Below, piece after piece: positions 8,143-17,025 of a DNA stretch of 64,000 bases. Origin of the DNA: Curtobacterium sp. UNCCL20. Lineage in GTDB: Bacteria > Actinomycetota > Actinomycetes > Actinomycetales > Microbacteriaceae. The stretch's first letter is position 1; every line of letters starts with the position of its first letter. The stretch spans positions 186,001 through 250,000 of the forward strand of contig NZ_FNKG01000003.1 of assembly GCF_900101675.1 (NCBI RefSeq). The letters run 5' to 3'. The notes under the pieces are model-generated. The model was given only the letters and a program-made list of their open reading frames with translations, did no database searches and had not been told where the DNA came from. The translations under genes and the position numbers were made by a program.

Positions 8143-9091
8143 CGTTCGATCCTACGAGGCGGGCGTCCTGCGGGGCGTGCGCACGTGCGGGGATCCGGTC
8201 GTACCCGAGGCGGCCCCTCGTCGCGATCAGCACCACGGCCGCCGCCACGGTCGACACGATCGCGAGCCCGTGCATCATCGTGCCCGCGGTCATCCCCGGG
8301 TACATGTCGGCCCACAGCGTCGAGATGGTGTTGTTCACGCCGACGTGCAGCAGCATCACGACCGGCAGGCTCTCGCCGGTGCGGTTGAACACCCAGGTGA
8401 TGACGACGTTGAACGTGATCGTGAAGAGGGCGAACACGAGCGGCTCCGTCCAGTGCGCGTCCGGCCACCCGCCCCAGTCGCTGAGGTACAGCGGCATGTG
8501 CCAGAGCGCCCACAGCGGACCGAGCACCGCCGCGGCGCCGAGCGGCCCGAAGCGTGCCTGCAGTCGGGGCAGCGCGAAGTCGCGCCAGCCCGGCTCCTCG
8601 GACAGGCCCGTGGTGAACAGCTGGATGACGAGCCCGGGGACGAGCGCGACGAGGGCCATCATCGTCGGCGCCTGCACCTGGCCGCCGGCGAACAGCAGTC
8701 CGGTGACGACGATCATCGCCGGGACCCCGACCAGGGCCAGCGCGTACCAGTACCAGGCGACCCGCCAGCGCAGGAGCCGACCGACCCAGGCACGGAGCCC
8801 GGGGCGGCCGTCAGCGAGCGCCGTCACGAGGAACGCCCCGCCGAGCGGCCCGAGGAGCGCCCCGGGCAGGACGCCGGAGAACTGCGCGCTGCCGAGGAAC
8901 TCCGGGAAGTGCAGGTCCCAGACGCCGAGGCCGTGCGGGGACAGGATGTACGGGATCCACGCCAGCCAGCTGAGGCCGAGCGCGAGGACCGCGAACGAGC
9001 TGATCGGGTGCCGCGAGACGACGCCGCGGATGCCGGTCCTCCCGGTGGTGTCGGTGCCGACGAGTGGCCGGTCTTCGGTGGTGGTGGTCAT
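8129..9091 (-). CDS. CPBP-family intramembrane metalloprotease
   Basis: 320 residues, about eight membrane helices, with the three ABI/CPBP motifs in the C-terminal half: SEEPGWRDFALPRL (paired glutamates and arginine), WHMPLYL and HVGVNNT with histidines. These residues form the intramembrane active site in Rce1-like proteases. Bacterial members often process peptides or protect against bacteriocins. First gene of a CPBP-kinase-regulator operon; the ATG at 9091 was chosen because it precedes the first helix and family start. Confidence 0.85.
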   Translation of the reverse strand: MTTTTEDRPLVGTDTTGRTGIRGVVSRHPISSFAVLALGLSWLAWIPYILSPHGLGVWDLHFPEFLGSAQFSGVLPGALLGPLGGAFLVTALADGRPGLRAWVGRLLRWRVAWYWYALALVGVPAMIVVTGLLFAGGQVQAPTMMALVALVPGLVIQLFTTGLSEEPGWRDFALPRLQARFGPLGAAAVLGPLWALWHMPLYLSDWGGWPDAHWTEPLVFALFTITFNVVITWVFNRTGESLPVVMLLHVGVNNTISTLWADMYPGMTAGTMMHGLAIVSTVAAAVVLIATRGRLGYDRIPARAHAPQDARLVGSNDGTR

Positions 9092-9193
9092 GGCTCCGAC
9101 GCTAGGGAGCGGCGGCGCGCGGGACGACCGGCGAACGGACGCACCTCGGCGGGTTCCTCCGAAGGATGCAAGCCGCCGGCCGGTGCCCCCGCA

Positions 9194-9199
9194 TAGGCT
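9194..9199 (+). promoter_or_regulatory. Candidate -10 box TAGGCT
   Basis: TAGGCT lies 7 nt before the GTG of the amidase gene, fitting a leaderless mRNA. It sits in the divergent gap with the CPBP operon. Confidence 0.45.
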
Positions 9200-9206
9200 C
9201 GGAGCC

Positions 9207-10646
9207 GTGTTCGAACTCCACCACCTCGCCGCGCAGGAACTCTGGGACTGGATCCGCCGGGGCGAGGCGACCGCACGCGAGGTGACGGACCACTTCCTCG
9301 CCCGCATCGAGCGCCTCGACCCCGAACTCGGCGCCTTCGTGACCGTCACCGCCGAGGCGGCACGGGACCGGGCCGACCACCTCGGTGACCGGGTGCCGAC
9401 GTCGCGGCCGCTGTGGGGCCTCCCGTCCGCCGACAAGGACCTGTACGACCGCGCCGGGGTCCCCACGCGGAACGGCACCGCCTCGTTACCGGGCACGCCC
9501 GCCCCCGCCGACCACCCGCTCGTCGCCGCGCTCGACGCCGCCGGGGCGATCAGTCTCGGCAAGACGGCGTCACCCGAGTTCGGGATGTCCTCGTCGTCCG
9601 AGACCCGGTTCGGCGTGACGCGCAACCCGTACGACACCAGCCGCGCGCCGGGCGGTTCCTCGAGCGGAGCGGCCGTCGCCGTCGCCGCCGGACTCCTGCC
9701 CGCGGCCGTCGGGTCGGACGGCGGGGGATCGGTGCGCATCCCCGCGTCGGCGACCGGCCTCGTCGGCCTGAAGCCGAGCCGCGGTCGGGTGCCCGCGATG
9801 CCCGGACGGTCCGGCGTCGGCGGACTCAGCGTCGCCGGTCCCCTCACCCGGAACGTCGCCGACGCGGGCATGCTCCTCGACGCCCTCGTGTCGCCGACCG
9901 GGCTGCCCGAGCCGCACCCCTACGCCCTCGTCACGCCCGACGTCGGCGACGGGCCGTTCACCGCGGCGGCCGTCCGCGGCGAGGGGCGCTTCGTCGTGGG
10001 GCTCCTCGACGGGTCGCCGTGGGACGACACCGTCGACGTCGTCATCGACCCCGCTGCCCGCGCCGCCGTCGACACCGCCGTGCGGGTCCTCGGCGAGGTC
10101 GGGCACGGCGTCGAGGACGTCGCGATGCCCCGCGTGCCGTACGCCGAGCCGTTCCGCGTCGCGTGGGAGAGCTCGGCGGCCAGGCTGCCGACGGTGCCCG
10201 GGATCGACCTGTCCGCCCTCACCCCGCTCGTCGCCTGGCTCGTGGCGCGCGGCGAGGCCCTGACCGGCACGCAGGTCCTCGACGCGATGACCGCGCTCGA
10301 CACCTTCTCGGCGACGCTCATCGGCGCGTTCGACCGGTTCGACGCCGTGCTGACGCCGACGCTCGCGATGACCCCGCGGCCGCTCGGCTGGTACGGCGAC
10401 GACCCGGAGGAGGACTTCCGCCGCCAGTGCGCGTACTCCCCGTGGACCTCGATGGCGAACGTGTCGGGACTCCCCGCGATCACCCTGCCCGTCGGGGTCA
10501 CCGAGGACGGGCACCCCGACGGCGCGGGCCTCCCGATGGGTGTGCAGCTGATCGGCCGCCCGGGAGGCGAGCGCGTCCTCCTCGCCATCGGCGCGCAGCT
10601 CGAGCGGCGGCTGCGGTGGCAGCGCCGGCACCCGCCGATGTGGTGA
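9207..10646 (+). CDS. Amidase (amidase-signature family)
   Basis: 479 residues. The Ser-cisSer-Lys triad is visible: K77 in SADKDLYD, the serine cluster 151-153 in PGGSSSGAA, and Ser175 in DGGGSVRIPAS. These enzymes hydrolyse amides to acid and ammonia; it resembles GatA but stands alone without gatB or gatC, so a catabolic or detoxifying amidase is more likely. The frame is open far upstream, but the family start and a -10 box 7 nt before GTG 9207 fix the N-terminus. Confidence 0.9.
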   Translation: MFELHHLAAQELWDWIRRGEATAREVTDHFLARIERLDPELGAFVTVTAEAARDRADHLGDRVPTSRPLWGLPSADKDLYDRAGVPTRNGTASLPGTPAPADHPLVAALDAAGAISLGKTASPEFGMSSSSETRFGVTRNPYDTSRAPGGSSSGAAVAVAAGLLPAAVGSDGGGSVRIPASATGLVGLKPSRGRVPAMPGRSGVGGLSVAGPLTRNVADAGMLLDALVSPTGLPEPHPYALVTPDVGDGPFTAAAVRGEGRFVVGLLDGSPWDDTVDVVIDPAARAAVDTAVRVLGEVGHGVEDVAMPRVPYAEPFRVAWESSAARLPTVPGIDLSALTPLVAWLVARGEALTGTQVLDAMTALDTFSATLIGAFDRFDAVLTPTLAMTPRPLGWYGDDPEEDFRRQCAYSPWTSMANVSGLPAITLPVGVTEDGHPDGAGLPMGVQLIGRPGGERVLLAIGAQLERRLRWQRRHPPMW

Positions 10647-10667
10647 CGCTCGGGGCGCCCGGGGCCG

Positions 10668-10822
10668 CGTCGAAAGATGTACACGCATGGTGCCACATCC
10701 CACGCGTCGATCGACGGGTGCTTCGTCGGAAGATGCGCACGCAGTCGGTGCGTGCGCATCGTGCGACATCCCACCCGTCGATCGACAGGTGGTTCGTCGC
10801 CGCATGCGCACGCATCCCGCCG
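10668..10822. repeat. Degenerate tandem palindromic repeats
   Basis: Two related units with a period of 71 bp (ACATCCCAC at 10695 and 10766), each carrying the palindromic core GTCGATCGAC. Between them is a perfect 11-bp inverted repeat, ATGCGCACGCA (10733-10743) against TGCGTGCGCAT (10749-10759), with a 5-nt loop. It lies where the amidase and ABC importer transcripts converge, so the hairpin could act as a two-way terminator, although no T-run follows. Confidence 0.65.
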
Positions 10823-10846
10823 GCGCGCGCCCGAGCGTGAGCTCCT

Positions 10847-10893
10847 GACGGCCTGGAGGCGCGGTCCGGCCCCGCAGCGCGCCTCCGGGCCGG
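10847..10893. repeat. Inverted pair of the CTGGAGGC dispersed motif
   Basis: GACGGCCTGGAGGCGCGG faces CGCGCCTCCGGGCCGG, another copy of the hairpin seen at 4063-4108. Confidence 0.6.
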
Positions 10894-10920
10894 CGGTGGT
10901 CGCCTCCCACCGCCTGCGTC

Positions 10921-11703
10921 TCACGGCAGCGTCGGCGCCGCCTCCACCAGGGCCCGCGTCACCGGGTGCTGCGGCGCGTCCAACAGCGACACCGGCCCGT
11001 GCTCGACGATCCGGCCGGCGGACATCACCGCGACCGTGTCGCACAGCCGCTGCACCACGCCGATGTCGTGCGACACCAGCACCAGCGTCAGCCCGAGGTC
11101 GTCGGCGAGCGAGCGGAACAGGTCGATCACGCGGGCGCGGACGACCACGTCGAGGGCGCTCATCGGCTCGTCGCCGAACAGGATCCGCGGCGAGTGCACG
11201 ACGGCACGGGCGATCGCGATCCGCTGCCGCTGGCCGCCGGAGAACTCGTGCGGGTACCGGTCGACGACGTCCGCCGGCAGGTCAACCCGCGCGAGCACGT
11301 CCCGGACGAGGGCGGCGTGCGACCCGGGGACCCGCAGTGCGCGGAGCGGCTCCGCGACGATCGCCCCGACCCGCATCCGCGGGTCGAGCGAGGCGTACGG
11401 GTCCTGGAACACCACCCCGGTCTCGCGACGGAACCAGCGCATCGCTGCCGCGGAACCGGACGCGACCACGGGACGTCCGGAGGCGGTCACGGTGCCGGCG
11501 GAAGGCGCCTCCAGGCCGGCGAGCAGCCGTACCAGGGTGGACTTGCCGGAACCGGACTCGCCGACGATCCCGAGGCGCGCGCCGGTGGCGACCGTCAGGT
11601 CGACGCCGTCGACCGCGGTGCGGACCGGGCCCGGTTCGAACGGGCCGCGGCGGGGGAGTCGGTAGGTCCGGCGCAGACCGGCCCCGTCGAGGACGGCGGT
11701 CAT
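10921..11703 (-). CDS. Oligopeptide-type ABC transporter ATP-binding protein (DppF/OppF-like)
   Basis: 260 residues with Walker A GESGSGKST, Q-loop VVFQDPYASLDPRM, signature SGGQRQRIAIARA and Walker B ILFGDEPMSALD, ending in QHPVTRALVEAAPTLP. The phrase QDPYASLDPRM is typical of the DppF/OppF second ATPase. It forms a heterodimer with the DppD-like product to drive import through the two permeases. Its start overlaps the upstream gene by 4 bp; it is the last gene of the five-gene importer operon. Confidence 0.92.
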   Translation of the reverse strand: MTAVLDGAGLRRTYRLPRRGPFEPGPVRTAVDGVDLTVATGARLGIVGESGSGKSTLVRLLAGLEAPSAGTVTASGRPVVASGSAAAMRWFRRETGVVFQDPYASLDPRMRVGAIVAEPLRALRVPGSHAALVRDVLARVDLPADVVDRYPHEFSGGQRQRIAIARAVVHSPRILFGDEPMSALDVVVRARVIDLFRSLADDLGLTLVLVSHDIGVVQRLCDTVAVMSAGRIVEHGPVSLLDAPQHPVTRALVEAAPTLP

Positions 11704-12533
11704 CGGGTTCCTCCTGGCCGACGGGCGGTGGCGCGGGCGGCGTCGACGAGGGCCCGCGTGGCCGGGTGCTGCGGCGCGGCGAGGAGGTCGGCGACCCGCC
11801 CCTGTTCGACGACGCGGCCGGCGTCGAGCACCACTGCGGAGTCGGCGATCCGGGCGAGCACGGCCAGGTCGTGCGTCACGAACACCATGCCCGCGGTGAG
11901 CCCCTCGAAGAGCTCGAGGATGCGCGCCTCGGTGGTGACGTCGAGCGCGGTGGTGGGTTCGTCGGCGACGAGGTACGACGGTTCACCGGCCATCGCCATC
12001 GCGATGCAGATCCGCTGCCGCTGCCCTCCGGACAGCTGGTGCGGGTACTGCCGCAGCAGCGACTCGGGGTCGGGCAGCCCGACCGATGCGGCGAGCTCGA
12101 CGGCCGCCGCGGTGGCGGCCCGGCGGTCGAGGCCCCGGTGCAGCCGCAGGGGTTCGGCGATCTGCGCACCGACGCGACGGAGCGGGTCGAGCGCGGTGCC
12201 GGGCTCCTGGAACACCATCGCGATGCCGGATCCGCGGTGCCGCGCCCGCTGCCGGTCCGGCAGACCGATCAGCTCGGTCCCGTCGAGCCGCACGCTGCCG
12301 GACACGGCAGCGCCGGCCGGCTCCAGTCCCATCAGGGCGAGCGAGGTCATGGACTTCCCGGATCCGGATGCGCCGATCACGCCCACGCGACGGCCTGGAG
12401 GCACGGTGAACGTGACGTCGTCGAGGATCGTCCGTGCGTCGATGCGGACCGTCAACCCGCGGACCGTCAACCCGCGGACCGTCGACCCGCGGACCTGCGG
12501 GCCCGGGTTCGGGGCGGTGCTCGGCTCGCTCAT
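11700..12533 (-). CDS. Oligopeptide-type ABC transporter ATP-binding protein (DppD/OppD-like)
   Basis: 277 residues with Walker A GASGSGKSM (serine replaced by methionine after the lysine-serine), Q-loop VFQEPGTALDPL, signature SGGQRQRICIAMA and Walker B YLVADEPTTALD. The N-terminus carries a repeated TVRGL unit (residues 17-30) from a 15-bp tandem duplication. The ATG overlaps the preceding permease stop by 4 bp. It pairs with the DppF-like ATPase. Confidence 0.92.
   Translation of the reverse strand: MSEPSTAPNPGPQVRGSTVRGLTVRGLTVRIDARTILDDVTFTVPPGRRVGVIGASGSGKSMTSLALMGLEPAGAAVSGSVRLDGTELIGLPDRQRARHRGSGIAMVFQEPGTALDPLRRVGAQIAEPLRLHRGLDRRAATAAAVELAASVGLPDPESLLRQYPHQLSGGQRQRICIAMAMAGEPSYLVADEPTTALDVTTEARILELFEGLTAGMVFVTHDLAVLARIADSAVVLDAGRVVEQGRVADLLAAPQHPATRALVDAARATARRPGGTR
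12444..12503. repeat. 15-bp tandem repeat inside the DppD-like gene
   Basis: Three near-identical units GCGGACCGTCAACCC (12444-12488) and a degenerate fourth encode the iterated TVRGL stretch at the N-terminus. Confidence 0.75.
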
Positions 12534-13435
12534 GCGGTCACCCCGGTGCTGGTCGCGGCTGGGTCGGATGCGCCGGTCGGCGCGGCGGGGCCCCGGCCGT
12601 TCGCCGCGCGGTCGTTCGTGGTCAGGCGCGGGTCGGTCGCGTCGCGGACGGCGTCGCCGAGCAGCGAGAGTGCGGCGACGACGAGGGCGATCGCGGCGCC
12701 GGGCCAGGTCGCGCTCCACGGGTGCACGCCGATGTAGGTCTGCAGGTCGGAGAGCAGGCTGCCCCACGACGCCGTGTTCGACCCGGCGCCGTAGCCGAGG
12801 TACGACAGCCCGGCCTCGGCGAGGACGGCGGTCGCCATCGCGAGTGAGAGCTGCACGGTGAAGAGCGGCGCGGCGTTGGGCACGAGGTGCCGGAACAGCA
12901 CGCCCGCCCCACCCACGCCGGAGGCCCGGGCCGCGGTGACGTAGTCGCTCCGGGCGATGCGGCGGATCTCCCCGCGGGCGACGCGGGCGATGGTCACGCC
13001 GAAGGAGAGGCCGACGCTGACGATCACGACGCCGAGCGACCCGCCGAAGATCGCGGTGAGGAGCATCGCCGTCAGCAGCGTCGGGAACGCCACGAGGATG
13101 TCGAGGAGGACGGCCGTGCCCTCGCGGACCCAGCGTGCCGTCAGCGACCCGATCGCCGTGAGGACGATGCCCACGGCGCTCGCGATCACGCCGGAACCGA
13201 TCGCGACGAGCACGGTTGTCCCGGTGCCGGCGAGCAGGTAGCTGGCGATGTCCCGGCCGGAAGCGTCGGTGCCGAACCAGTGCACGGGGCTCGGGGACTC
13301 CCACTGGTGGAACGGATCGGTGCGGAACGGGTCCTGCGGGGTCCAGAACAGCGACACCACGGCGAGGACCACGAGCAGCGTGAGCACGACGACGGCGAAC
13401 ACCCCGGTCGGCCGGGCGAGGAGACGGCGGATCAC
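12530..13435 (-). CDS. Oligopeptide-type ABC transporter permease (DppC-like)
   Basis: 301 residues with an N-terminal helix, periplasmic stretch WFGTDASGRDIAS (the DppC/OppC hallmark) and five further helices; the cytoplasmic EAA loop is EAGLSYLGYGAGSNTASWG. A polar, low-complexity tail of about 30 residues follows the last helix. GTG start shares GTGA with the stop of the DppB-like gene. Confidence 0.92.
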   Translation of the reverse strand: MIRRLLARPTGVFAVVVLTLLVVLAVVSLFWTPQDPFRTDPFHQWESPSPVHWFGTDASGRDIASYLLAGTGTTVLVAIGSGVIASAVGIVLTAIGSLTARWVREGTAVLLDILVAFPTLLTAMLLTAIFGGSLGVVIVSVGLSFGVTIARVARGEIRRIARSDYVTAARASGVGGAGVLFRHLVPNAAPLFTVQLSLAMATAVLAEAGLSYLGYGAGSNTASWGSLLSDLQTYIGVHPWSATWPGAAIALVVAALSLLGDAVRDATDPRLTTNDRAANGRGPAAPTGASDPAATSTGVTA

Positions 13436-14385
13436 TCGGAGACCTCCCGTTGCCGCGGGTCGAGCGTGCGGTGCACCACGTCGACCGCGAAGCCGACGAG
13501 GAGCACCAGCCCGGTGAGCACGAGGAGCTCCGACTGCACCTTCGTGATGTCGCGTCGCCCGACGTCGGTCACGAGCATCCGTCCGACGCCGGGGAGCGAG
13601 AACAGCTGCTCGACGACGACGGCGCCGACGAGGAGCCCGGCGATCTGCACGCCGAGCACCGCCAGCACGGTCAGGGCCACCGAGGGCAGCCCGTGCTTGA
13701 GGAGGGCCTGCGTCCGGGTGAGCCCGATCGCCGCCGCGGTCCGGACGTGGTCGGCGTCGAGGACCCCGAGCGTCGCGGACCGGGTGAAGCGGAGGATCAC
13801 GGCGCCCTCGACCGCACCGATGGTCAGCGCCGGCAGCACGAGCGACGCGAACGCTCTCCCCGGCTCGTCCCACCCGTCGAGCGGGAAGCCCTGCGTGGGC
13901 AACCAGTGCAGGGTGACCGCGAACAGGGCGACGAGGAGCATGCCCGCCCAGACGATCGGGATCGCGGCGACGGCCTGCGCCACGAACCCGATCACGGCGC
14001 CACCGGGACGACGCCGGAGCACCGCGGCGAGGACCCCGAGCGGCACCCCGATGACGAGCGCGGCGACGAGCGACATCGCGGCGAGCGGCAGCGTCACCGA
14101 CAGCTTCTGCGCGATCTGCGGCGCCACCTGCCCGTCGGTCACGAGCGAGCGGCCGAGGTCGCCGCGGAACACGCCGCCGATCCAGTCGAGGTACTGCACC
14201 ACCACGGGGCGGTCGAGCCCGAGCTGCTGCCGGAGCTCGGCGACCTGCGCCGGGGACGCCTGGGTGCCGGCGACGATCTGCGCCACGTCGCCGGGGAGCA
14301 CCCGCAGCGTGGCGAAGATGATGATGCTCGCCACGAGCAGGCCGACGACGAGCAGCAGCAGCCTGCCGACCAGGAACCGGGTCAC
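13432..14385 (-). CDS. Oligopeptide-type ABC transporter permease (DppB-like)
   Basis: 317 residues, six helices, with the family's N-terminal hydrophobic start FLVGRLLLLVVGLLVAS and LRVLPGD, and the C-terminal LEQLFS-like element seen as VVVEQLFSLPGVGRMLVTDV. Forms the transmembrane channel with the DppC-like subunit. It follows the substrate-binding protein gene by 55 nt on the same strand. Confidence 0.92.
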   Translation of the reverse strand: MTRFLVGRLLLLVVGLLVASIIIFATLRVLPGDVAQIVAGTQASPAQVAELRQQLGLDRPVVVQYLDWIGGVFRGDLGRSLVTDGQVAPQIAQKLSVTLPLAAMSLVAALVIGVPLGVLAAVLRRRPGGAVIGFVAQAVAAIPIVWAGMLLVALFAVTLHWLPTQGFPLDGWDEPGRAFASLVLPALTIGAVEGAVILRFTRSATLGVLDADHVRTAAAIGLTRTQALLKHGLPSVALTVLAVLGVQIAGLLVGAVVVEQLFSLPGVGRMLVTDVGRRDITKVQSELLVLTGLVLLVGFAVDVVHRTLDPRQREVSE

Positions 14386-14440
14386 GACAGCGATGCTACG
14401 GGCGCCGGACGCCCGTCGTCGGTGCGGGCCCGGTCACGCC

Positions 14441-15961
14441 TCACTTGACCGCGAGCTTCGACAGGTCGAGCCGGGAGTTCGTGCCGTTGTAGGGCACGCC
14501 GGTGACGCCCTTCCGGACCGCCGTGATCGACGTCGCCGTGTACAGCCACTCACCGGCGGCGTCCTCGCTGACGATCTTCGCGGCCTTCCGCAGGTCGGCG
14601 ACCTTCTCGGACTCGCTCGTCGCGGCGACCGAGTCGGCGTACAGCGACTGCACCTCGGCGTTGTCGTAGCCGAAGTAGTAGTCCGGGTTCGCCCAGTTGC
14701 CGAAGTCGCGCGACTCGACGTGGTTCACCATCGACAGATCGAAGTCGTGCTTCTCGAACACCTGCGACAGCCACGTGGCGAAGTCGACGCGCTTGACCGT
14801 CAGCGTGATGCCGACGTCGGCGAGCTGTGACTTGAGCACGTCGCCGATCGTCGCCGAGTAGATGTTGGCGTAGGTCAGCGTGAGCTTCAGGTTCGTCGCG
14901 CCGGCCTCGGACAGGAGCTTCTTCGCGTTCGACGGGTCGTACGCGTCGACGTCGGTGAGGTCCTGGTAGCCCGGGTCGAGCTCGGGGATGGGCCCGCCCT
15001 GCTCGACACCGGTGCCGCCGATTGCCTTGATGATCGCCTTCGAGTCGATCGCCTGCCGGATCGCCCGGCGGACGTTCACGTCGGTGAACGGGGCCTTCTG
15101 GTCGTTGAACGCCAGCGTGTACTTGTCGGTCGTCTTGCCGGTGTGCAGGGCGATGTCGGAGTTGCCCTGCAGCTGGCTCTTGAGCGTGCCGTCGACGGAG
15201 GTCTGCACGTCGAGGTCGCCGTTCGCCATCGCGTTCACCGCGGTGGACGGCTGCGTGATGTATCGGAAGACGACCTTGGCGACCTTCGCCTTGCTGCCCC
15301 AGTAGTCGGCGTTCCGCGTGAAGGTGAGCGAGTCGCCCTGCTTCCAGCTCGACACCTCGTACGGGCCGGTGCCGTTGGCGGTGTCGGACAAGTCGTTCTT
15401 CGCGGCCTGCTCGAGGACGAGGCCGGCGCGGCCGGTCAGGTTCCAGAGCAGGTCGGAGTCCGGCTTCGCGAGCTTCAGGACGACCGTGCCGTCGGACGGC
15501 GACGCGATCGACGTCACGTTCGCGAGCTGCGCGGAGTCGACGTACGACGCGTTCGACTTGACCTCCTGCAGCGACCAGACGACGTCCTCGGCGGTGACGT
15601 CCTTGCCGTCCTGGAAGGTCGTGCCCTTGCGGAGCGTGAACGTGTAGGTGAGTCCGTCGCTCGACACCTCGTGCGACGACGCGAGGACGTCGCGGACGTC
15701 ACCCGACGCGGTGCGGCCGACGAGCCCCTGGTACACGTTGTCGATGAGCACCTGGTCGAGCGCGGCACCGGACTGGGTGCGGATGTCGAGGCTGGTCGGC
15801 TCGAGCACGAGGCCGACGCGGACGGTGGCGTCGGCGCCGCCGTCCTCGTTCGAGGATCCGGAGCAGCCGGTCAGCGCCAGCGCGGAGACGACGGCGACCG
15901 CGGTGGCGGCAAGCACGGTGCGTCCGATTCGGGAGGTGCTGCGGGGGAGGAGCGGACTCAT
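14441..15961 (-). CDS. ABC transporter substrate-binding lipoprotein (SBP family 5)
   Basis: 506 residues. Signal peptide with lipobox LTGC at about residue 33, so anchored to the outer face of the membrane. The body matches family 5 peptide/nickel/opine-binding proteins: LRKGTTFQDGKDVTAEDVVW, NGTGPYEVSSWKQGDSLTF and AFNDQKAPFTDVNVRRAIRQ. It captures the solute for the permeases encoded downstream. The ligand could be oligopeptides, sugars or opines; sequence alone does not decide. Confidence 0.9.
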   Translation of the reverse strand: MSPLLPRSTSRIGRTVLAATAVAVVSALALTGCSGSSNEDGGADATVRVGLVLEPTSLDIRTQSGAALDQVLIDNVYQGLVGRTASGDVRDVLASSHEVSSDGLTYTFTLRKGTTFQDGKDVTAEDVVWSLQEVKSNASYVDSAQLANVTSIASPSDGTVVLKLAKPDSDLLWNLTGRAGLVLEQAAKNDLSDTANGTGPYEVSSWKQGDSLTFTRNADYWGSKAKVAKVVFRYITQPSTAVNAMANGDLDVQTSVDGTLKSQLQGNSDIALHTGKTTDKYTLAFNDQKAPFTDVNVRRAIRQAIDSKAIIKAIGGTGVEQGGPIPELDPGYQDLTDVDAYDPSNAKKLLSEAGATNLKLTLTYANIYSATIGDVLKSQLADVGITLTVKRVDFATWLSQVFEKHDFDLSMVNHVESRDFGNWANPDYYFGYDNAEVQSLYADSVAATSESEKVADLRKAAKIVSEDAAGEWLYTATSITAVRKGVTGVPYNGTNSRLDLSKLAVK

Positions 15962-16018
15962 GGGGTGTGGGTTCCTTCCGGGCGCGAGGGCGACGGTCGT
16001 CGCTGCGCTCGCACGAGG

Positions 16019-16969
16019 TTACCGGCGGGCGGTGTCGTCCCGCGACGGTTCTTCGATCGGGTGCAACAAACCGTTACGTTTCGCCCATGCCCGGATCGCC
16101 GACGCCAGTTCGAGGGGTGCCTGGTTCTGCACCGCGTGCCGTGCCTCGACCGTGACGATCTCGGCGTCCGGCAGCCGTTCGGCGAACTGGGCGTGCAGCT
16201 TGGGGGAGACGTAGCCGCGGTCGCCGCGCACGAGCAGGATCGGCACGTCGAGGGCCTCGAGGTCCGGCCACGCGTCGGCGAACCGCCCGACCGAGGACGT
16301 CCGGCCGGCCGGCAGGTGCGGGAAGTGGTGGCGCCGGACGAGTCGTCCGTCCGCACCGAGGCGGGTGGTGTGCCGGGCTTCGCGGAGGAGGACCTCGCGG
16401 TCGTCGCCGACCCGCGCCTCGACCGCGCGGTCGACGACCTGCTCGAGCGACTCGAACGGCTCCTCGGCCTCGAGCGCCCGTGCGATCCGGTCGACGGCCC
16501 GCTGCGCGAAGTCCGGCGACATGTCCACGAGGACGAGCCCGGTCACCCGGTCCGGCGCGACGGCGGCCAGCCGGGCCGCGAGGATCGCGCCCAGCGAGTG
16601 CCCGACGAGGACGCCCGGCGGGACCGACAGTGCGTCCAGTGCCGCGAGCACGCTCGGTGCCGTGTTGCTGGCGGCGTAGTCTGCGTCGTCGCGCCATCCG
16701 GACCGGCCGTGGCCGGGCAGGTCGACGGCGACCGCGGGCGCCCCGACGGCGATCGCCGTCTGGTCGAAACTGTGTGCGTCGATACCGAGCCCGTGCAGGT
16801 AGGTGATCCGCGCCTCCTGGCCCGCAGCGCCCCAGCGGATCGCCGCGATCTCCTGTCCGTCCGTGGTCCGGACCACCTGCCTGGAGGCGCGGAGCGGCTC
16901 CGTCACACCGCTCGCGCGGGCGAGGTCGGGCAGGTCGCGGAATTCGTCGTCGGCATCGGGCACGTGCAC
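16019..16969 (-). CDS. Alpha/beta-hydrolase
   Basis: 316 residues. Oxyanion region YLHGLGIDAHSFDQ, a second conserved DLPGHGRSGW, nucleophile elbow GHSLGA (Ser), aspartate in LLVRGDRGYVS and a catalytic histidine near VEARHAVQNQ. Substrate unknown. GTG start; it is divergent from the siderophore-interacting protein gene with only 56 nt between, and that gap holds a DtxR-like box, so iron control of this gene is possible. Confidence 0.85.
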   Translation of the reverse strand: MHVPDADDEFRDLPDLARASGVTEPLRASRQVVRTTDGQEIAAIRWGAAGQEARITYLHGLGIDAHSFDQTAIAVGAPAVAVDLPGHGRSGWRDDADYAASNTAPSVLAALDALSVPPGVLVGHSLGAILAARLAAVAPDRVTGLVLVDMSPDFAQRAVDRIARALEAEEPFESLEQVVDRAVEARVGDDREVLLREARHTTRLGADGRLVRRHHFPHLPAGRTSSVGRFADAWPDLEALDVPILLVRGDRGYVSPKLHAQFAERLPDAEIVTVEARHAVQNQAPLELASAIRAWAKRNGLLHPIEEPSRDDTARR

Positions 16970-16996
16970 GATCCTCGCACCGGACCCTTGGATCCG

Positions 16997-17015
16997 TTAG
17001 GTAAGGCATGCCATA
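16997..17015. promoter_or_regulatory. DtxR/IdeR-like iron box
   Basis: TTAGGTAAGGCATGCCATA agrees with the actinobacterial iron-box consensus (TTAGGTTAGGCTAACCTAA) at 13 of 19 positions, including the whole TTAGGT and the AGGC core. It overlaps the likely -10 box of the siderophore-interacting protein gene, so iron-loaded repressor would block transcription. Confidence 0.65.
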
Positions 17016-17017
17016 CT
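17012..17017 (+). promoter_or_regulatory. Candidate -10 box CATACT
   Basis: Ends 8 nt before GTG 17026 and overlaps the iron box, implying a leaderless, iron-repressed transcript. Confidence 0.45.
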
Positions 17018-17025
17018 TGGTCCTC

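Noticed and set aside
9207-10646. GatA subunit of the tRNA amidotransferase
   Set aside because: The amidase triad is shared, but no gatB or gatC is adjacent and the C-terminal part differs; general amidase is safer.
17008-17025. ATG 17008 as start of the siderophore-interacting protein
   Set aside because: It lies inside the iron box and the -10 region; GTG 17026 leaves both upstream and keeps the family N-terminus.
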